Below, piece by piece: positions 1 through 13,348 of a DNA stretch of 22,785 nt (position 1 is the first letter of the stretch; each line of letters opens with the position of its first letter). Source of the DNA: Halocafeteria seosinensis (Eukaryota > Sar > Bigyra > Bicosoecida); the NCBI GenBank assembly GCA_001687465.1, contig LVLI01000792.1, positions 1 to 22,785 of the forward strand, given 5' to 3'. The notes under the pieces were generated by a model. It saw nothing but the letters and a program-made list of their open reading frames with translations. It had not been told where the DNA came from and did no database searches. A program made the translations under genes and the position numbers.

Positions 1-961
<961 letters not shown>

Positions 962-996
962 GCACTCCTGCTATGTCAGGCTTTGGCAAAACAAAC

Positions 997-1013
997 GGTG
1001 TTTTATAAACACC
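997..1013 (+). promoter_or_regulatory. Histone mRNA 3' stem-loop of H3
   Basis: GGTGTTTTATAAACACC, preceded by CAAAC and followed by ACC. It folds as GGTGTT/AACACC with a 5-nt loop, or as 7 bp with a 3-nt loop. It sits 36 nt after the H3 stop, in the position of the SLBP-binding stem-loop of replication-dependent histone mRNAs. The usual element is 16 nt with a 4-nt loop; this one is 17 nt. No purine-rich downstream element is evident. Confidence 0.88.
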
Positions 1014-1274
1014 ACCATTGACTTGTTCTGTACCTATGCGAACTTTCAGTAGCGTTGATGCACTCTTAAGCGAAATTGAAATCAGAACGTACGTGTCCAC
1101 GCCAGCATCGACTACAATCTCTCTTGACTCGGATGAGACTCTTTGTCATGAAAGTGCTACGTAACATTTATTCAATAGGCAAACTATGATAACTATCTAT
1201 GGTTGATGGCAAATCATCATTCTATTCAATATACCCAGCAATCAGAGCCTTCAAATTATTTGATTAAATATGGT

Positions 1275-1291
1275 GGTGTTTAAAAAACACC
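1275..1291 (-). promoter_or_regulatory. Histone mRNA 3' stem-loop of H2B
   Basis: Read on the minus strand this is GGTGTTTTTTAAACACC with flanks CAAAC and ACC, 50 nt past the H2B stop. Stem arms are the same as in the H3 element; only the loop differs. Its direction matches H2B, so it is assigned to that mRNA. The H3 and H2B genes converge here. Confidence 0.88.
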
Positions 1292-1341
1292 GTTTGAATT
1301 GTCAGCTAAAGACTGACGCAAAAGTGCAAGAGCATAGTATC

Positions 1342-1713
1342 TTAGGCAGAGGTGAACTTAGTCACAGCTTTGGTCCCCTCAGAAACAGCATGCTTGGCAA
1401 GTTCACCGGGGAGAACCAACCGAACAGAGGTCTGGACTTCTCGGCTGGAAAGAGTGGCCTTGCTGTTGTAACGGGCAAGGCGACCAGCTTCGTTGCACAG
1501 TCTCTCGAACACGTCGTTGATGAATGAGTTCATGATGCTCATGGCCTTCTTGGAGATACCAGTCTCAGGGTGGATCTGTTTCAGCACACGGTAGATGTAC
1601 GTGGAGTACGTTTCTACTCGTTTCTTGCGGCTTCCGGTACTTTTCTTCTTTCCGGCAGCGGCTCCCTTCTTGCCAGCCTTGCTGGCGGCTTTCTTGGATG
1701 GTGTTTTCGCCAT
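1342..1713 (-). CDS. Histone H2B
   Basis: Core histone H2B, 123 residues, no intron. A Lys/Ala-rich tail ([17 protein letters not shown]) is followed by the histone fold beginning [18 protein letters not shown], with [11 protein letters not shown] and [16 protein letters not shown], and ends AVTKFTSA, which holds the conserved ubiquitinated lysine. The reading frame is open upstream to a possible ATG at 1764, but that would add 17 atypical residues, so the ATG at 1713 is chosen because it gives a standard-length H2B. It is divergently paired with H2A and carries the family 3' hairpin. Confidence 0.97.
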   Translation of the reverse strand: MAKTPSKKAASKAGKKGAAAGKKKSTGSRKKRVETYSTYIYRVLKQIHPETGISKKAMSIMNSFINDVFERLCNEAGRLARYNSKATLSSREVQTSVRLVLPGELAKHAVSEGTKAVTKFTSA

Positions 1714-2047
1714 TCTCTTGATGTTTGTGTCGCAAACAAAACTTGAATTGAATCGCTTTGCCAAAGCAAATTACTTCTTCAGTTTCAATACTCTAAATAT
1801 TGTAATTACTGTCTTCGCTTGTGGACACTCTGTGGCATCTTGGGCGCGCTTCGGATGTCCCAGTTGGGGCATTGTCGTGAAGGTTGCTTCAACTGCTACA
1901 GCCACGTTGAACCCTGCACACAAGATCCAGGAATCGGCAGCCATGATCTATTCAGTTAATATATGACTAAGGGTATTGAAAAGAACGGAAGAGTTCCTTT
2001 CGCTTTATTTCACTAATTTTTTCTACTAAGGAAAACACGTAATCAAT
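1714..2047. promoter_or_regulatory. Divergent H2B/H2A promoter region
   Basis: This 334-bp spacer is almost the same length as the H4/H3 spacer. TATA-like sequence occurs about 85 bp before the H2A ATG (TATATG near 1959-1965) and about 80 bp before the H2B ATG (TATTTAGA on the minus strand). A CATCCGAAGCG element lies on the minus strand at 1847-1857. The promoter role is inferred from layout. Confidence 0.6.
1847..1857 (-). promoter_or_regulatory. Shared histone promoter motif, copy 2
   Basis: CATCCGAAGCG on the minus strand, matching the element at 367-377 at 10 of 11 positions and running into GCGCCC. Two spacers sharing it could reflect co-regulation or chance; an 11-base near-match in two 330-bp spacers is suggestive only. 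Confidence 0.35.
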
Positions 2048-2437
2048 ATGTCTGGTAAAGGCAAAGGTGGCCGCGGGAAAGGCAAAACCTCCAAAGGGAG
2101 CGGAAGCACCCGCAGCGCTAAGGCAGGACTTCAATTCCCTGTCGGACGTGTTGCCCGTTACATCCGTAAGATGAGAATCGCTTCTCGTGTAGGTGCTGGG
2201 GCTCCTGTGTACATGGCGGCGGTATTGGAATACTTGGCTGCTGAGATTCTCGAGCTCGCTGGGAACGCTGCTCGTGACAACAAGAAGACCCGCATCATCC
2301 CTCGACACATCCAATTGGCTGTCCGAAATGACGAAGAGTTGAACAAATTGTTGAGTGGGGTAACAATTGCCAGTGGTGGTGTTCTTCCGAACATCCACGC
2401 TGTGTTGCTCCCGAAGAAGAAACAAGGCAAGAAGTAA
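2048..2437 (+). CDS. Histone H2A, canonical
   Basis: Core histone H2A, 129 residues, no intron. The tail is Gly/Lys-rich ([18 protein letters not shown]), and the fold contains [36 protein letters not shown], the acidic-patch region, and [13 protein letters not shown]. The tail ends in PKKKQGKK and lacks the C-terminal SQ(E/D) motif of H2AX, so this copy is not the DNA-damage type. It lacks the H2A.Z signature as well. It is divergent from H2B and has a histone hairpin starting 46 nt after the stop. The identity is secure. Confidence 0.98.
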   Translation: MSGKGKGGRGKGKTSKGSGSTRSAKAGLQFPVGRVARYIRKMRIASRVGAGAPVYMAAVLEYLAAEILELAGNAARDNKKTRIIPRHIQLAVRNDEELNKLLSGVTIASGGVLPNIHAVLLPKKKQGKK

Positions 2438-2482
2438 TTCCTCTTCCTGTGGCAACGTTCCCATTCTTGGCTCACAACAAAC

Positions 2483-2499
2483 GGTGTTTCTTAAACACC
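2483..2499 (+). promoter_or_regulatory. Histone mRNA 3' stem-loop of H2A
   Basis: GGTGTTTCTTAAACACC with CAAAC before it and ACC after it, starting 46 nt past the H2A stop. The arms match the other three hairpins in the window; the loop reads TCTTA (or CTT with a 7-bp stem). Confidence 0.88.
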
Positions 2500-2714
2500 A
2501 CCTTTCAAGTTCAGTTGCTGTTCCTCGCATAAATAGTTGCAGCAGATGAGTTCTTCGAAGCTGCGTGCCATCGTACGGAAAAGCTTAAACACTGTAATTT
2601 GGCGGCCGCTGCTGCAGTAATTTTACTACAAAGGAGATACCGCGCTACCGTCCGGTGATTCATTTTAGAGGAAAATGGCCCTAACGTTTTCAACTAGCAA
2701 CACTTTTTTCACCC

Positions 2715-3294
2715 ATGATATTTTCACCTTGGTGCAGGGAGCGTCGTACACGAAGCGATAGACATGAGTCATGTGCATATGTGACAAATGTAACCCAAAC
2801 ACATACCACTCGGAGCACAACTGAAACTGTCCTGGAAGAGTATCAACATAGTGTGCCAAATTCCACATCTGTCACAACTTCTGCTACACACACACACACA
2901 CACACATGTGACAGATAGCACACCGGCCGGGACTTCTGAATCTGCAAAAGAACCGGACTTTGAAATCAGCGAAACGGAGACGAGTAAGCAAACGGAAGCG
3001 CCGAGATCTTGGGATGAGATGTTGAGACAATTGAAAAGTCACATCTCGGGAGAGCAAGGAAACTCAGTGACCAGGGCTCTAATGAGTTGACTGAACGGTG
3101 AGATGAATGGTTTTCAACAAAGACTCAGCGATCAGATAAGTCGAATAGATGAAAACCTCGACCCTGTGTACGAAGTAGCCGTCCGGCTCAACATGGAAAG
3201 GAAATATGAGTGTCGGTTTTCACAGCCTTTTAACATTCAAGAAATTGATGGATTAATTCGCCTTTTAAGTGAACGTAAGTCCCCGCTCCTATGA
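2715..3294 (+). pseudogene. Possible decayed or mis-assembled gene, unknown
   Basis: Two open segments look like parts of one Ser/Thr/Glu-rich coding region. The first (2715 to the AC microsatellite) encodes Thr-rich sequence with TTRSTTETVLEEY. The second frame (from 2851) continues TPAGTSESAKEPDFEISETE and RSWDEMLRQLKSHI up to a TGA at 3088-3090. The same frame then runs on as RLSDQISRIDENLDPVYE and FNIQEIDGLIRLLSER, before a donor-like GTAAGT at 3275. One extra AC unit would put the first segment in frame with the second. It could be a pseudogene, a gene with an assembly error in the repeat, or chance. I see no recognisable domain, only amphipathic, coiled-coil-like sequence. Confidence 0.3.
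2886..2906 (+). repeat. (AC)n microsatellite
   Basis: About ten uninterrupted AC units. Read as protein it gives alternating Thr-His. It lies at the point where the reading frame of the adjoining candidate coding region changes. Confidence 0.95.
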
Positions 3295-4505
3295 CGACAT
3301 CTATATCATACATCTACCAAGAAAATTATGAGAAAAGAACAGATNATGATAGGCAGCAGCAATTTAAATTACAGCTTTGTGGGAAAACTCATAAAGGAGA
3401 AGCGTCACAAAAATTTTGTTGGACTGGGCATTGGCTGAGAGTTATTGCTTAAGACACGAAGTTGCTACCAATCGTTTTCTGACTCTGAACAACGGTCCGC
3501 CGAACCCAAAGTAAAGCAGTATAAGGCCAGGATAGAATCAGAATCAGACAAGCTGACTTACAATATGTTGGTCTTAACCTCGGTGTTATAGCTATGACTT
3601 ATTACCGATACATATTGAACAAGTTTATTGAGCACATTTTATCAAATTCATGATACTGTGTTTCACAAGATGAAGCAGATATTACACAATGACGAGCCCC
3701 TTGGCATACTTTGTATAAGTGTGAGTTGAGGGTTTACAAACGTAATGGCTGACATTTTGGACAAACCCAAACCACAAGACGACATGGATAAAATATCTCC
3801 GATGTGAACGTGAACTCGACACGCATGGCAACGCATTTACCAGAAGGATCCCCAGGAAAGAAAGAGTTTAAAGAAACTGTGTGCGCCGATGTCCATAACA
3901 AGAAGAAAACGCCTATATATAAATACGACGAAATCGTTCGGATCTGCATTGAACCGTTGTACTAGGGCGTTGTTATTTTCTATTAAATCGGAAAGGTTAC
4001 AAATGACGAAGTTGGAAGCTCGTTCAACCAATTACAGACATGAAAGAGGAATACCGGGGAAACTACAGAAATTAAGCTACGAAGCGAGGGAATTGGGGCG
4101 CTGGTACACAAGGAGTTTGCGACTGAATGAATCTGTGTTACGCCTGGAATGGCTTGGGAGTTTCTGTAATCTATGCTCATATACCGTGTCTTTCCTCAAA
4201 TTTTTTTATCAATGGGGCACCGGCAGATGGGAAGCTAAATGTACGCAAAGACATTGTAGGAAGATGCAGGGATAAGTCGGTACATGTATTATAGATTGAA
4301 CTTGCTTAATTAGGGTGAAAAACAAGGTATTGCTGCCAATTTGCTGGACACAGAACGGAGCTCACTGTTCTGCCGTAGGTTCAGGTTCATTCCACTGTAA
4401 GGCTGTTCCATCTTAAAAAAGTGGCATCATGAAATGGATCCTCTATGCATCTTGATCATTTCGTTCGCATTTACTTGTCGTTCGATCGAATGATGGGGGA
4501 GACAT

Positions 4506-4532
4506 TCGGGAGACGCGGTCTGCGTCTCCCGA
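4506..4532. repeat. Perfect 11-bp inverted repeat, 5-nt loop
   Basis: TCGGGAGACGC and GCGTCTCCCGA flank GGTCT. The stem is GC-rich and would form a stable hairpin in either strand's RNA. A partial direct copy of the arm (GGGAGACATTCGGGAGAC) starts just upstream, near 4497. It lies in the gene-poor gap; no gene end or transposon boundary is evident, and the function is unknown. Confidence 0.75.
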
Positions 4533-5654
4533 TACACGTCTATAAAGAACATTTTTTTGTTTGTTAAAAGTTGAGTACATTTATGTTGTTGCCCAAAATT
4601 ATAAAATTTATTAGGTGGTTGAGAACTCATGACATAACGCCGTCGACGACGACGACGTATTCATTTGTGTATCGATATTTGTGTGTCTTCCAATAGCAAC
4701 TCGCGTGCTTTTGACCATGAAAGGAACGCACAACACATCGTAAATTTGATATAGAACCCCAGTCCGATACCCAGTCGTCTAATTCCAAGGAGCGCATGCC
4801 AGATCCGACAAGATGTCATACATGTACCAGTCCGCAGCTTTTTCTTGCTCACAAATATCTACGTGTCCATGGTGTTTGAATCCCCCATTCTTCGACTTGG
4901 AGCACAACATTGCAACTCTAGTGTTTATTCTGAATCGACTGTCGACTGATCTCGGGTATTTCAGTCTTTTCGGTACTTTCATCGGCATCATTTTCGTCAT
5001 CGTCATCAGTTTCGAAGCCGCTGTCCTCGTTCGATATTCAAACCCACAACTCCGAATGTTCATGTTCCGAAACGTGGCCGAGGGCGTGCCTGTACTAGGA
5101 CGCGCCGGGCTACACCATGTTCACGGACTTCTAGGCACTATACAGTTACAGGACATGTAACACAGGCTATCTCATGTTTGCGTTTCGGGTTCAGCTAGCT
5201 AGCAACGTTTGGTGCCCATTCTTTCAGCGCGTCTACAGCATCCAATCAATCGAGAGGGTGTGTACACTCATGGGAGAGCCTGTATCATGCTTTGCGGCGT
5301 GTGCTCTCAGGGATTGTTGTTGCGCGGCTCTCCAATGGCCTGTCTTTCACTGTATCAGACAGACTCTATGGACATACCGGGTTGTAGTCGATACGACTTC
5401 CTTGTGAAGGTAAGCCATCCCACACTGGGATTCTCAGTGAGACTTGCTGTCACTCCATTCACCTATGTGCAGTAAACACAGAGTACCAGAAGTATGTATT
5501 GGAACCCATAGCATCGGTAAATTTCCGTTGTTTCTTTCGTCTGTTTTGGACGGTGTAGGGACGATGTTGACACCTGCACCTGGAACCACGTAATGTCACA
5601 ACCTGAGCATACCGTGTAGAGATACGCTACCACGATACAATAAAGAGGCGAAAT

Positions 5655-8015
<2,361 letters not shown>

Positions 8016-8751
8016 AGCTGGTTGTACAGCGGATTTAGCCCTACCTCAAGCTTAGTTAATGCAAACATTCATCGAATCGGAATGATAGATTTGTCATGCC
8101 GTCAAGTTAAAATGCTGCAGTGACAATTGCTCGACCCACTCAGAGAGAATGGGCGCAATCTGGCACTCCCCTTAGTTCAGGATAGCGCCCCACATGTACA
8201 CATGAAGGGGGTTTCAGCTGATGTACCACTTTATTAAAGACACATGAAGGGTTTTTTATCTGATGCACTTTTTTTAAGACTCCGAAAATCATTGCCAGAA
8301 GCATGCATACTGTGCAACTTTTAGCCACGTTGGCCTCGTCTAACAACACCATACACGCCGCATTCGTTACCGTCCCCAACGTGGTGCACTCGGTACTGAT
8401 TCTGCTGCCGATGATTTGTGGGTCTTAACTAAACGTTCATTTTTCCTATTTTATATTATTTTTTGAGTCCAGTTGGACACCTCCACGTTCTGTCGGTCGC
8501 ACCTGTCGCCAGCTGTCGCAAAGCGCAATCATCTCCGGGAAGCACCACGGCAGGTTCAACTCCGTAGGTAAGCGGCAGATATACGCCCAATAGTGGGATT
8601 GGAACAGTGCTAATCGTGTCATGAAAACTTTGCACATATGTCGTTGCAAGACGATTTACAGTTAGCTTTAGAACCGAATACTATGGGATAACGGGTGGCA
8701 CGTGCCCAAGACTTCGGGAGGTGGAGCAGCCACGTATGAGTTAGCAGGGTA
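8016..8751. other. Intergenic region with short tandem duplication
   Basis: No convincing gene. It carries two imperfect tandem copies of a ~40-bp unit beginning ACACATGAAGG (8198-8239 and 8240-8278), with T-runs. Small minus-strand ORFs (8140-8379, 8446-8649) show no recognisable features. It should contain the LysRS 3' end and the promoter of the membrane protein gene. Confidence 0.5.
8198..8278 (+). repeat. Two-copy imperfect tandem repeat, ~40 bp unit
   Basis: Both units begin ACACATGAAGGG, continue through a CTGATG(T/C)AC(C)AC-like core, and end in T-rich sequence plus TTAA(A)G. They differ by substitutions and a 3-nt length difference, so the duplication is not very recent. Confidence 0.7.
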
Positions 8752-11700
8752 ATGGCTGCCTTTACGCCCAGAGACAATGGCGGAGACCTCCCTCCTTCCA
8801 ATCCTGAAGATAGTGCCCAAGCGCACGATGCTGATCACGGGATACCTCCCTTGCCGTCGCGTAAACGAGCTAGCTACACACCATCAGTTATCCGTCACGT
8901 CTGTAATGAGTTTCTCATGTTTTTCGGTGGCCTATTGGCTGTAGCCACGGTACTGGTTGTGCCGATTGCTTTACGGGTCGCGCAAAATATGATCCCAGTG
9001 CAAGTGAAAGTGGACGATCCTGTAGATGTGGGCAGGACGTATAAGTGGTAAGTCGCTGATTTGGCGAGCCAGCAACTTGCGAACTTACGTTATCGGCTAA
9101 CCTCTAATATGGATGATATGCAGGTGGATTTGGTGGGCGATCAATTTACTTATCATTTGGCAATTAGTTGGCGTATTGCAACTCTTTTACATTCGGGACC
9201 ATAGGAATTTCTCCTTCAAGTATCTCGCCGTTGGACTGCTATTTGTCGCCGTCACCCTGTTTGTCACAGAAGTGTTACCTCGCTGGCGAAGGTGGCTTCC
9301 GCTCAGGTTCTATAAGCAAGGCGTAACAGCAGCACTGTTCCTAGTATTTGCTATTCCATATTTGTGTGTCTTTGCTAGGCAAAGGCCATACCAGGATGTC
9401 ACTCCGGATGAAGAGCCTATCGCGAGGGAGAACGTTATGAGGCATATTCGCAGAAGCGTGGCTGATTTTGTTAAGAAGCTCCTGAAAACAGATAATAAAC
9501 AACCAGCTACACGCACATTGCGATCGTCGGTGGTCCAGGTCCAACCAAGACATGGCCCTGGTTCCAGTAATGTTGAGGATCCGTTAGAAACCTCCCGCAG
9601 TGTGCCAACCGAGCGCCGCGGTGCAGAACACACACCTCAGGCAAGCCACGACGATAAGAAAGAGGGTATACGCCAGCAGTGGTGTGGGTGTAGCAATAGA
9701 AGAAATAAAGAACGAGAAACCGAGATCTCGCAGGCTGCAAGATTGCAAACTATTGGTTCTACTTTGGATATGAATCCGCTAAAGTTTGAAAGATACATGG
9801 CGCTCCGACGCAGAAGAGCAACGGTTTTATCGCTGGGAGTAATTATGCCGCTTTTCCTTTATTCGCTGTTCATAGTATTCGTACTACTGTTTCAAGACTG
9901 GTCAAAAGACGTCGGAATCATCCGCTTATTGCTAGGTGGTGCCTTATCACTGACCGGGTTTTTGTTGAGAGGAGTCTTTAATGAATGGCTCTTCGTTTAC
10001 GCTCTCCGAGAAGCTAACTTTCTTTGCTGCGAATGCAGACGCACAGATATATGGGACTGGAATATCAACACGTCAGCGAGCCCCTTCTTAGCCCTCTTCT
10101 TTGAAATGATGTCAAAACTCTTTGTTCTTTCGGTTACCCCTGTTACTCAGCGACAGTGGGTATTTTGGCTCTTACTTTTGTTCAAATGCTTAGGAATTTA
10201 CGCTATCAACGTCGCCTGGGTGTTCCCCGTCACCCAACGGTTTTTCCCCGATACGCCTGCTCACTTCGTTTGGCATAGGACCAAGCGATACCAAAATGAG
10301 GAAAGTTCTCCAGGAAGGGTTGTTCAAGTCGAGGATTTACTATCCTCTACCGAAGAGAACGGTCGAAGAAAATCATCTCTGAAACATGCACCCTCTTCTA
10401 ATGGCTCTTACGAAAACGGTGAAAATGCCAGAAGTGCCCCCAGACGAAAGTTCAGTTTTAGTCAGCAAAGCATCAAGCATGGAACTTTGAAACCGGGGTT
10501 GCAGCTTTCAATCAACGCGAAGGAAGGCGTTCAAGACTTTAATGCATCCCCCGATAAAGTTCGCGATTTGTTCAGAGTCCGTCGAGCTGAACGTCGGATG
10601 AGTCACAGGGATAGTGCGGTGGCAATACAAGCCCTGTTAGATGCGGGATGGCTTCCGCAACATCATCGCCTCTCAGATTCTCCTGCATTGACTAGGGGAG
10701 ATGACTTCAGCGGGATCCCTTGCGACGTACATAGGAGCCGGTCGCTGGGCGCGACCCCCCGAAGAATGGGTTCAGACGAAACTAAAGCCATCCCTCGACA
10801 GAATTCACGATCTGTTGAGCAGGCTACTGGTAACGATGAGGAAATTGACAATGTGACAGCGATGTTCTCTCAACAGCACTACTGGACACCAGAGAAAAGC
10901 AACACCCATCGGATGCAGAATGATACTTCTGAACGGACGAAAAACAGTACTCGAACTTTGTACGTAGACACGAAAGCCCACTATGAGTTTTCTCAGAGCT
11001 CCCAACGAAACTCTGGGAACGACGAGGAGGATGAAATTGACGATGACTTGACAGAAGAGGCCTTGGATGGACCCGTAACTAACAGACAACACCGTTTTTC
11101 GGCATTTTCCTTCTCCTCGAGTGAAGGAGGCATGACACCCATGACCCCGTTAGCACAGGGAAACGCACAGTCCGTTGAAGAAAATAATTACCATGGTGAA
11201 TCCAAAGCCAGCTCGGAGGAGCAAGCGGATCAGACAGAAGTGTCAACCGGCAACCAATTTCGAGAGGAGAAAGACGATCTGGATATTAAGTCACTCACGG
11301 TGCACAGGGATGAAGATGTGTTGATTCTGAAGCAAAAAATACATGCTCTACGACGTAGATATAAGCCCAAGACCCGTTTATTCCGGGAAACCAAGAAATA
11401 TCCAAAATGGATTGCTGAGCGGGCACAGCGTTTATTCGTACAACTCTTCGCCGAGATGGGGGCTGCTCTGAGTTACATGGCTTTCGCCTACGTCTACACA
11501 CGGGGGTCATATTTTACCAATGGCTCTTTGTTCCCATTGGGTAGGTTAAACGAGGAGGATTTCAATGACTCAATGGTCCTAAACGGAAACGCAATCGCCT
11601 TATTCACCGGCGTTTTTATCGCTTGCTTCTTCCTGCTCCGTAGTATGTACGGAGTAAATATTTTTAAAACAGGAGCAGACTTGTTTGCCAATACTCGCTA

Positions 11701-11797
11701 TGCTATAGCATTTTCTACTTTAGTTCTTGTAATTTTCGCCTTCAAGGACCACATCGTGATCGAGCCAGCGGAGGCACAGATAAATGTGACAGGCTAG
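8752..11797 (+). CDS. Large multipass membrane protein, unknown function
   Basis: I do not recognise this family. Two exons, 8752-9047 and 9124-11797, with a 76-nt GTAAGT...ATGCAG intron that splits a Trp codon; 989 residues. There is no cleavable signal. Hydrophobic spans lie near 54-75, 100-122, 131-150, 162-180, 332-355, 364-385, 419-436, 444-465, 872-890, 922-937 and 957-972. A 150-residue basic/polar loop lies between the first four and second four spans, and a ~400-residue Ser/Asn/Glu-rich region between the eighth and ninth. That region contains basic Ser sites (RRKSS, RRKFSFS, RRMSH) that could be phosphorylated, an acidic run (NDEEDEIDDD) and a basic helix (LRRRYKPKTRLFR). Two Cys pairs (LCCECRR near 399-405) are notable. 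Its 3' end is 74 bp from the convergent RG-protein gene. It could be a channel, transporter or scaffold; no signature decides. Confidence 0.88.
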
Positions 11798-11871
11798 ATC
11801 GTTAGACCATGTAAACTGGCATTGACCAGAGGGTCGTCCTCTTTTGTCGTGCTCACAGATTATGCTGCGCA

Positions 11872-12899
11872 TTATCCCTCTACACTCCTTCCCGTGGTGG
11901 AGGAAGTGTACCGTTCGCTTAAAGGTCTAGTGCTAGCTTTGCCCCTTCCTCGTCCTCGACCACGGCCGCCCCTGGAGGCCGCTGAGCTCTTGAAACTACT
12001 CATCCCTACCTGTGCAGCTTAAATTAAAGTTATCCTATGGTACATGGCTTGATAAACTTGCGCCTCGCCTTACCGTGATACTCTGTCTCTTCTTCGCTTC
12101 GTGCTTCTGATGTTGACGTTTTCGCTCCTCATACTCTTCTCGTTCTGGAACAAGAACGACAGTAGAATTGATATTTTTATCATGTTAGAGCTTTAGTCAT
12201 TCGTACACACCTTCTGCATTCATTGACGCTAAGCGGCGTTGTTCCTCCGATTTTTGCCGGCGAATGGCTTCAGCTTGCTGTTCAAGGGCTGGCCGTAGCT
12301 CGGAAACTTCCTGATTTTGCTTATGACGTTCAGCTACTTGACCGTCTTCACTATGACTAGCACTGATATGCTTCTCCTCGTCCTCGCCGCTAACTGGTGT
12401 CGTGGCGTCTCTTTCTCCTTCGAATTCCTGCTCAGCAGGGTGTGGCCGACGAAACTGCATTATCCCGCTACTTGGACAAGGTTAGAACCAACCTTTCTTT
12501 AGTCAACATGAAAATCGAGACTCTTACCTCCGTTCCAGGAAGCTCCCTTCGAGCTTGGAAAGGGTCTGTTTGGGATCGCCTTCTACCCCCTGATTGTTCA
12601 GCAGCAGATACTCTTGTTCGTTCGGGATCTCCCTGGGTTTCGTGCTCCTCCTCCCCCTCCTCTTCCTCTCGAATGGCCGTCTGTCCGGTCTGAAACCTCA
12701 TTGCACTCGCAGCTGAGTCTACTAGTTCGTCAATATCTGTCCAATTTTGATCGAAACTTCCTCCCACCGCCATACGACGTCGAACTTCCTGCTGCATCTC
12801 AGGTTCTTCGGATGCCATCGCAAGCTTTTTGCCTCCCGAAAAATCACAACACAAGCTAGCAAACAAAGCGAGGACAATAACACGCGTGACACGAAACAT
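11872..12899 (-). CDS. Charged coiled-coil protein with RG-repeat tail, unknown
   Basis: Four exons on the minus strand: 12899-12528, 12454-12211, 12144-12074 and 12009-11872, with introns of 73, 66 and 64 nt. Donors are GTAAGA, GTGTGT and GTAAGG; acceptors all end in CAG. All phases agree. The protein is 274 residues from ATG 12899, or 247 from ATG 12818. The longer form starts MFRVTRVIVLALFASLCC, which looks like a signal peptide; the shorter starts MASEEPEMQQEV and would suit a nuclear or cytosolic protein. The middle is Glu-rich (REEEEGEEEHE) and highly charged, helix-forming sequence (IRRQKSEEQRRLA, EREEYEERKRQHQKHEAKK). The last exon adds SRGGRGRGRGRGK, an RG/RGG box typical of RNA-binding or nucleolar proteins, which argues for the shorter start. 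The family is not recognised. Confidence 0.7.
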
Positions 12900-13348
12900 G
12901 GGCGAATATAAAAAAGTGCAACCAACCAATAGTAAGGAGTGAAACACGCTCGTTGGACGTTTCGGAACCTCGAGCCTGAGTCCTCAACCGTGCCGCCGGT
13001 GCCCGTGCCAGCGCATGACGGGACCGCACAGCACCGGCCAAATCTAGTTTTTTAACCAGCATTGACGGGACGTGGTGATGAACGATCTCGGGAAACTTGT
13101 CAAGTCATAGCAAGTGTGCAACATGCAAAACTTTCGCAGACAGCGACGCAACTTGGGTGGGCCATAAGTGGCGTACCACTTTAAGAATGGTAGCCCTGTG
13201 GGTGTATCCGGTGCGTGAAACGGACCTGCCGATTCGATTCCGTTACTTGGGATAGCTGCGAAGATAGTGCCCATATCTGCTCGAAAGGGTTCTTCATACG
13301 GAATCTGCGCGATATACCCCGTTCCATGTGCGACTCCATCTGGGACAG
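12900..13348. other. Intergenic or unresolved 5' part of next gene
   Basis: Open frames exist on both strands: plus, about 13082-13264, containing an ATG at 13187, and minus, 13044-13367, containing PYEEPFRADMGTIFAAIPS. Neither has decisive features. The plus frame is the same as that of the next gene's first recognised exon, interrupted by TAG at 13265, and a GTGCGT donor at 13208 could bridge to the acceptor at 13348. This is too weak to call. Confidence 0.35.

Larger units (their letters stand above)
2500..5654. other. Gene-poor region between H2A and LysRS
   Basis: About 3.1 kb with no gene I can name. It holds an (AC)n microsatellite (2886-2906), a possibly decayed ORF (2715-3294), one undetermined base (3345), a short GAC run (about 4644-4659) and a strong hairpin (4506-4532). 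An ORF at 3889-4275 (plus) and another at 4813-5160 (plus, hydrophobic in the middle) look like chance openings, because competing frames are open on the opposite strand and no motif is visible. A short Asp/Glu-rich frame on the minus strand, ending at a stop near 4919, has no credible start. Confidence 0.5.

Noticed and set aside
1713-1764. Longer H2B start at 1764
   Set aside because: It adds 17 residues not seen in H2B; the ATG at 1713 gives the standard tail and length.
3088-3090. TGA as a selenocysteine codon
   Set aside because: No selenoprotein context is seen and no SECIS-like structure was recognised; decay, misassembly or a missed intron is simpler.
3889-4275. 128-codon plus-strand ORF
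   Set aside because: No motif, overlapping frames open on the other strand, and no splice partners found; treated as chance.
4813-5160. Plus-strand ORF with a hydrophobic middle
   Set aside because: The hydrophobic part is antisense to a GAT/GAC-rich acidic stretch, competing frames are open, and there is no family resemblance.
11822-12022. Plus-strand Pro/Arg-rich ORF
   Set aside because: It lies antisense to the RG-repeat exon and lacks an ATG start; the repeat explains its composition.
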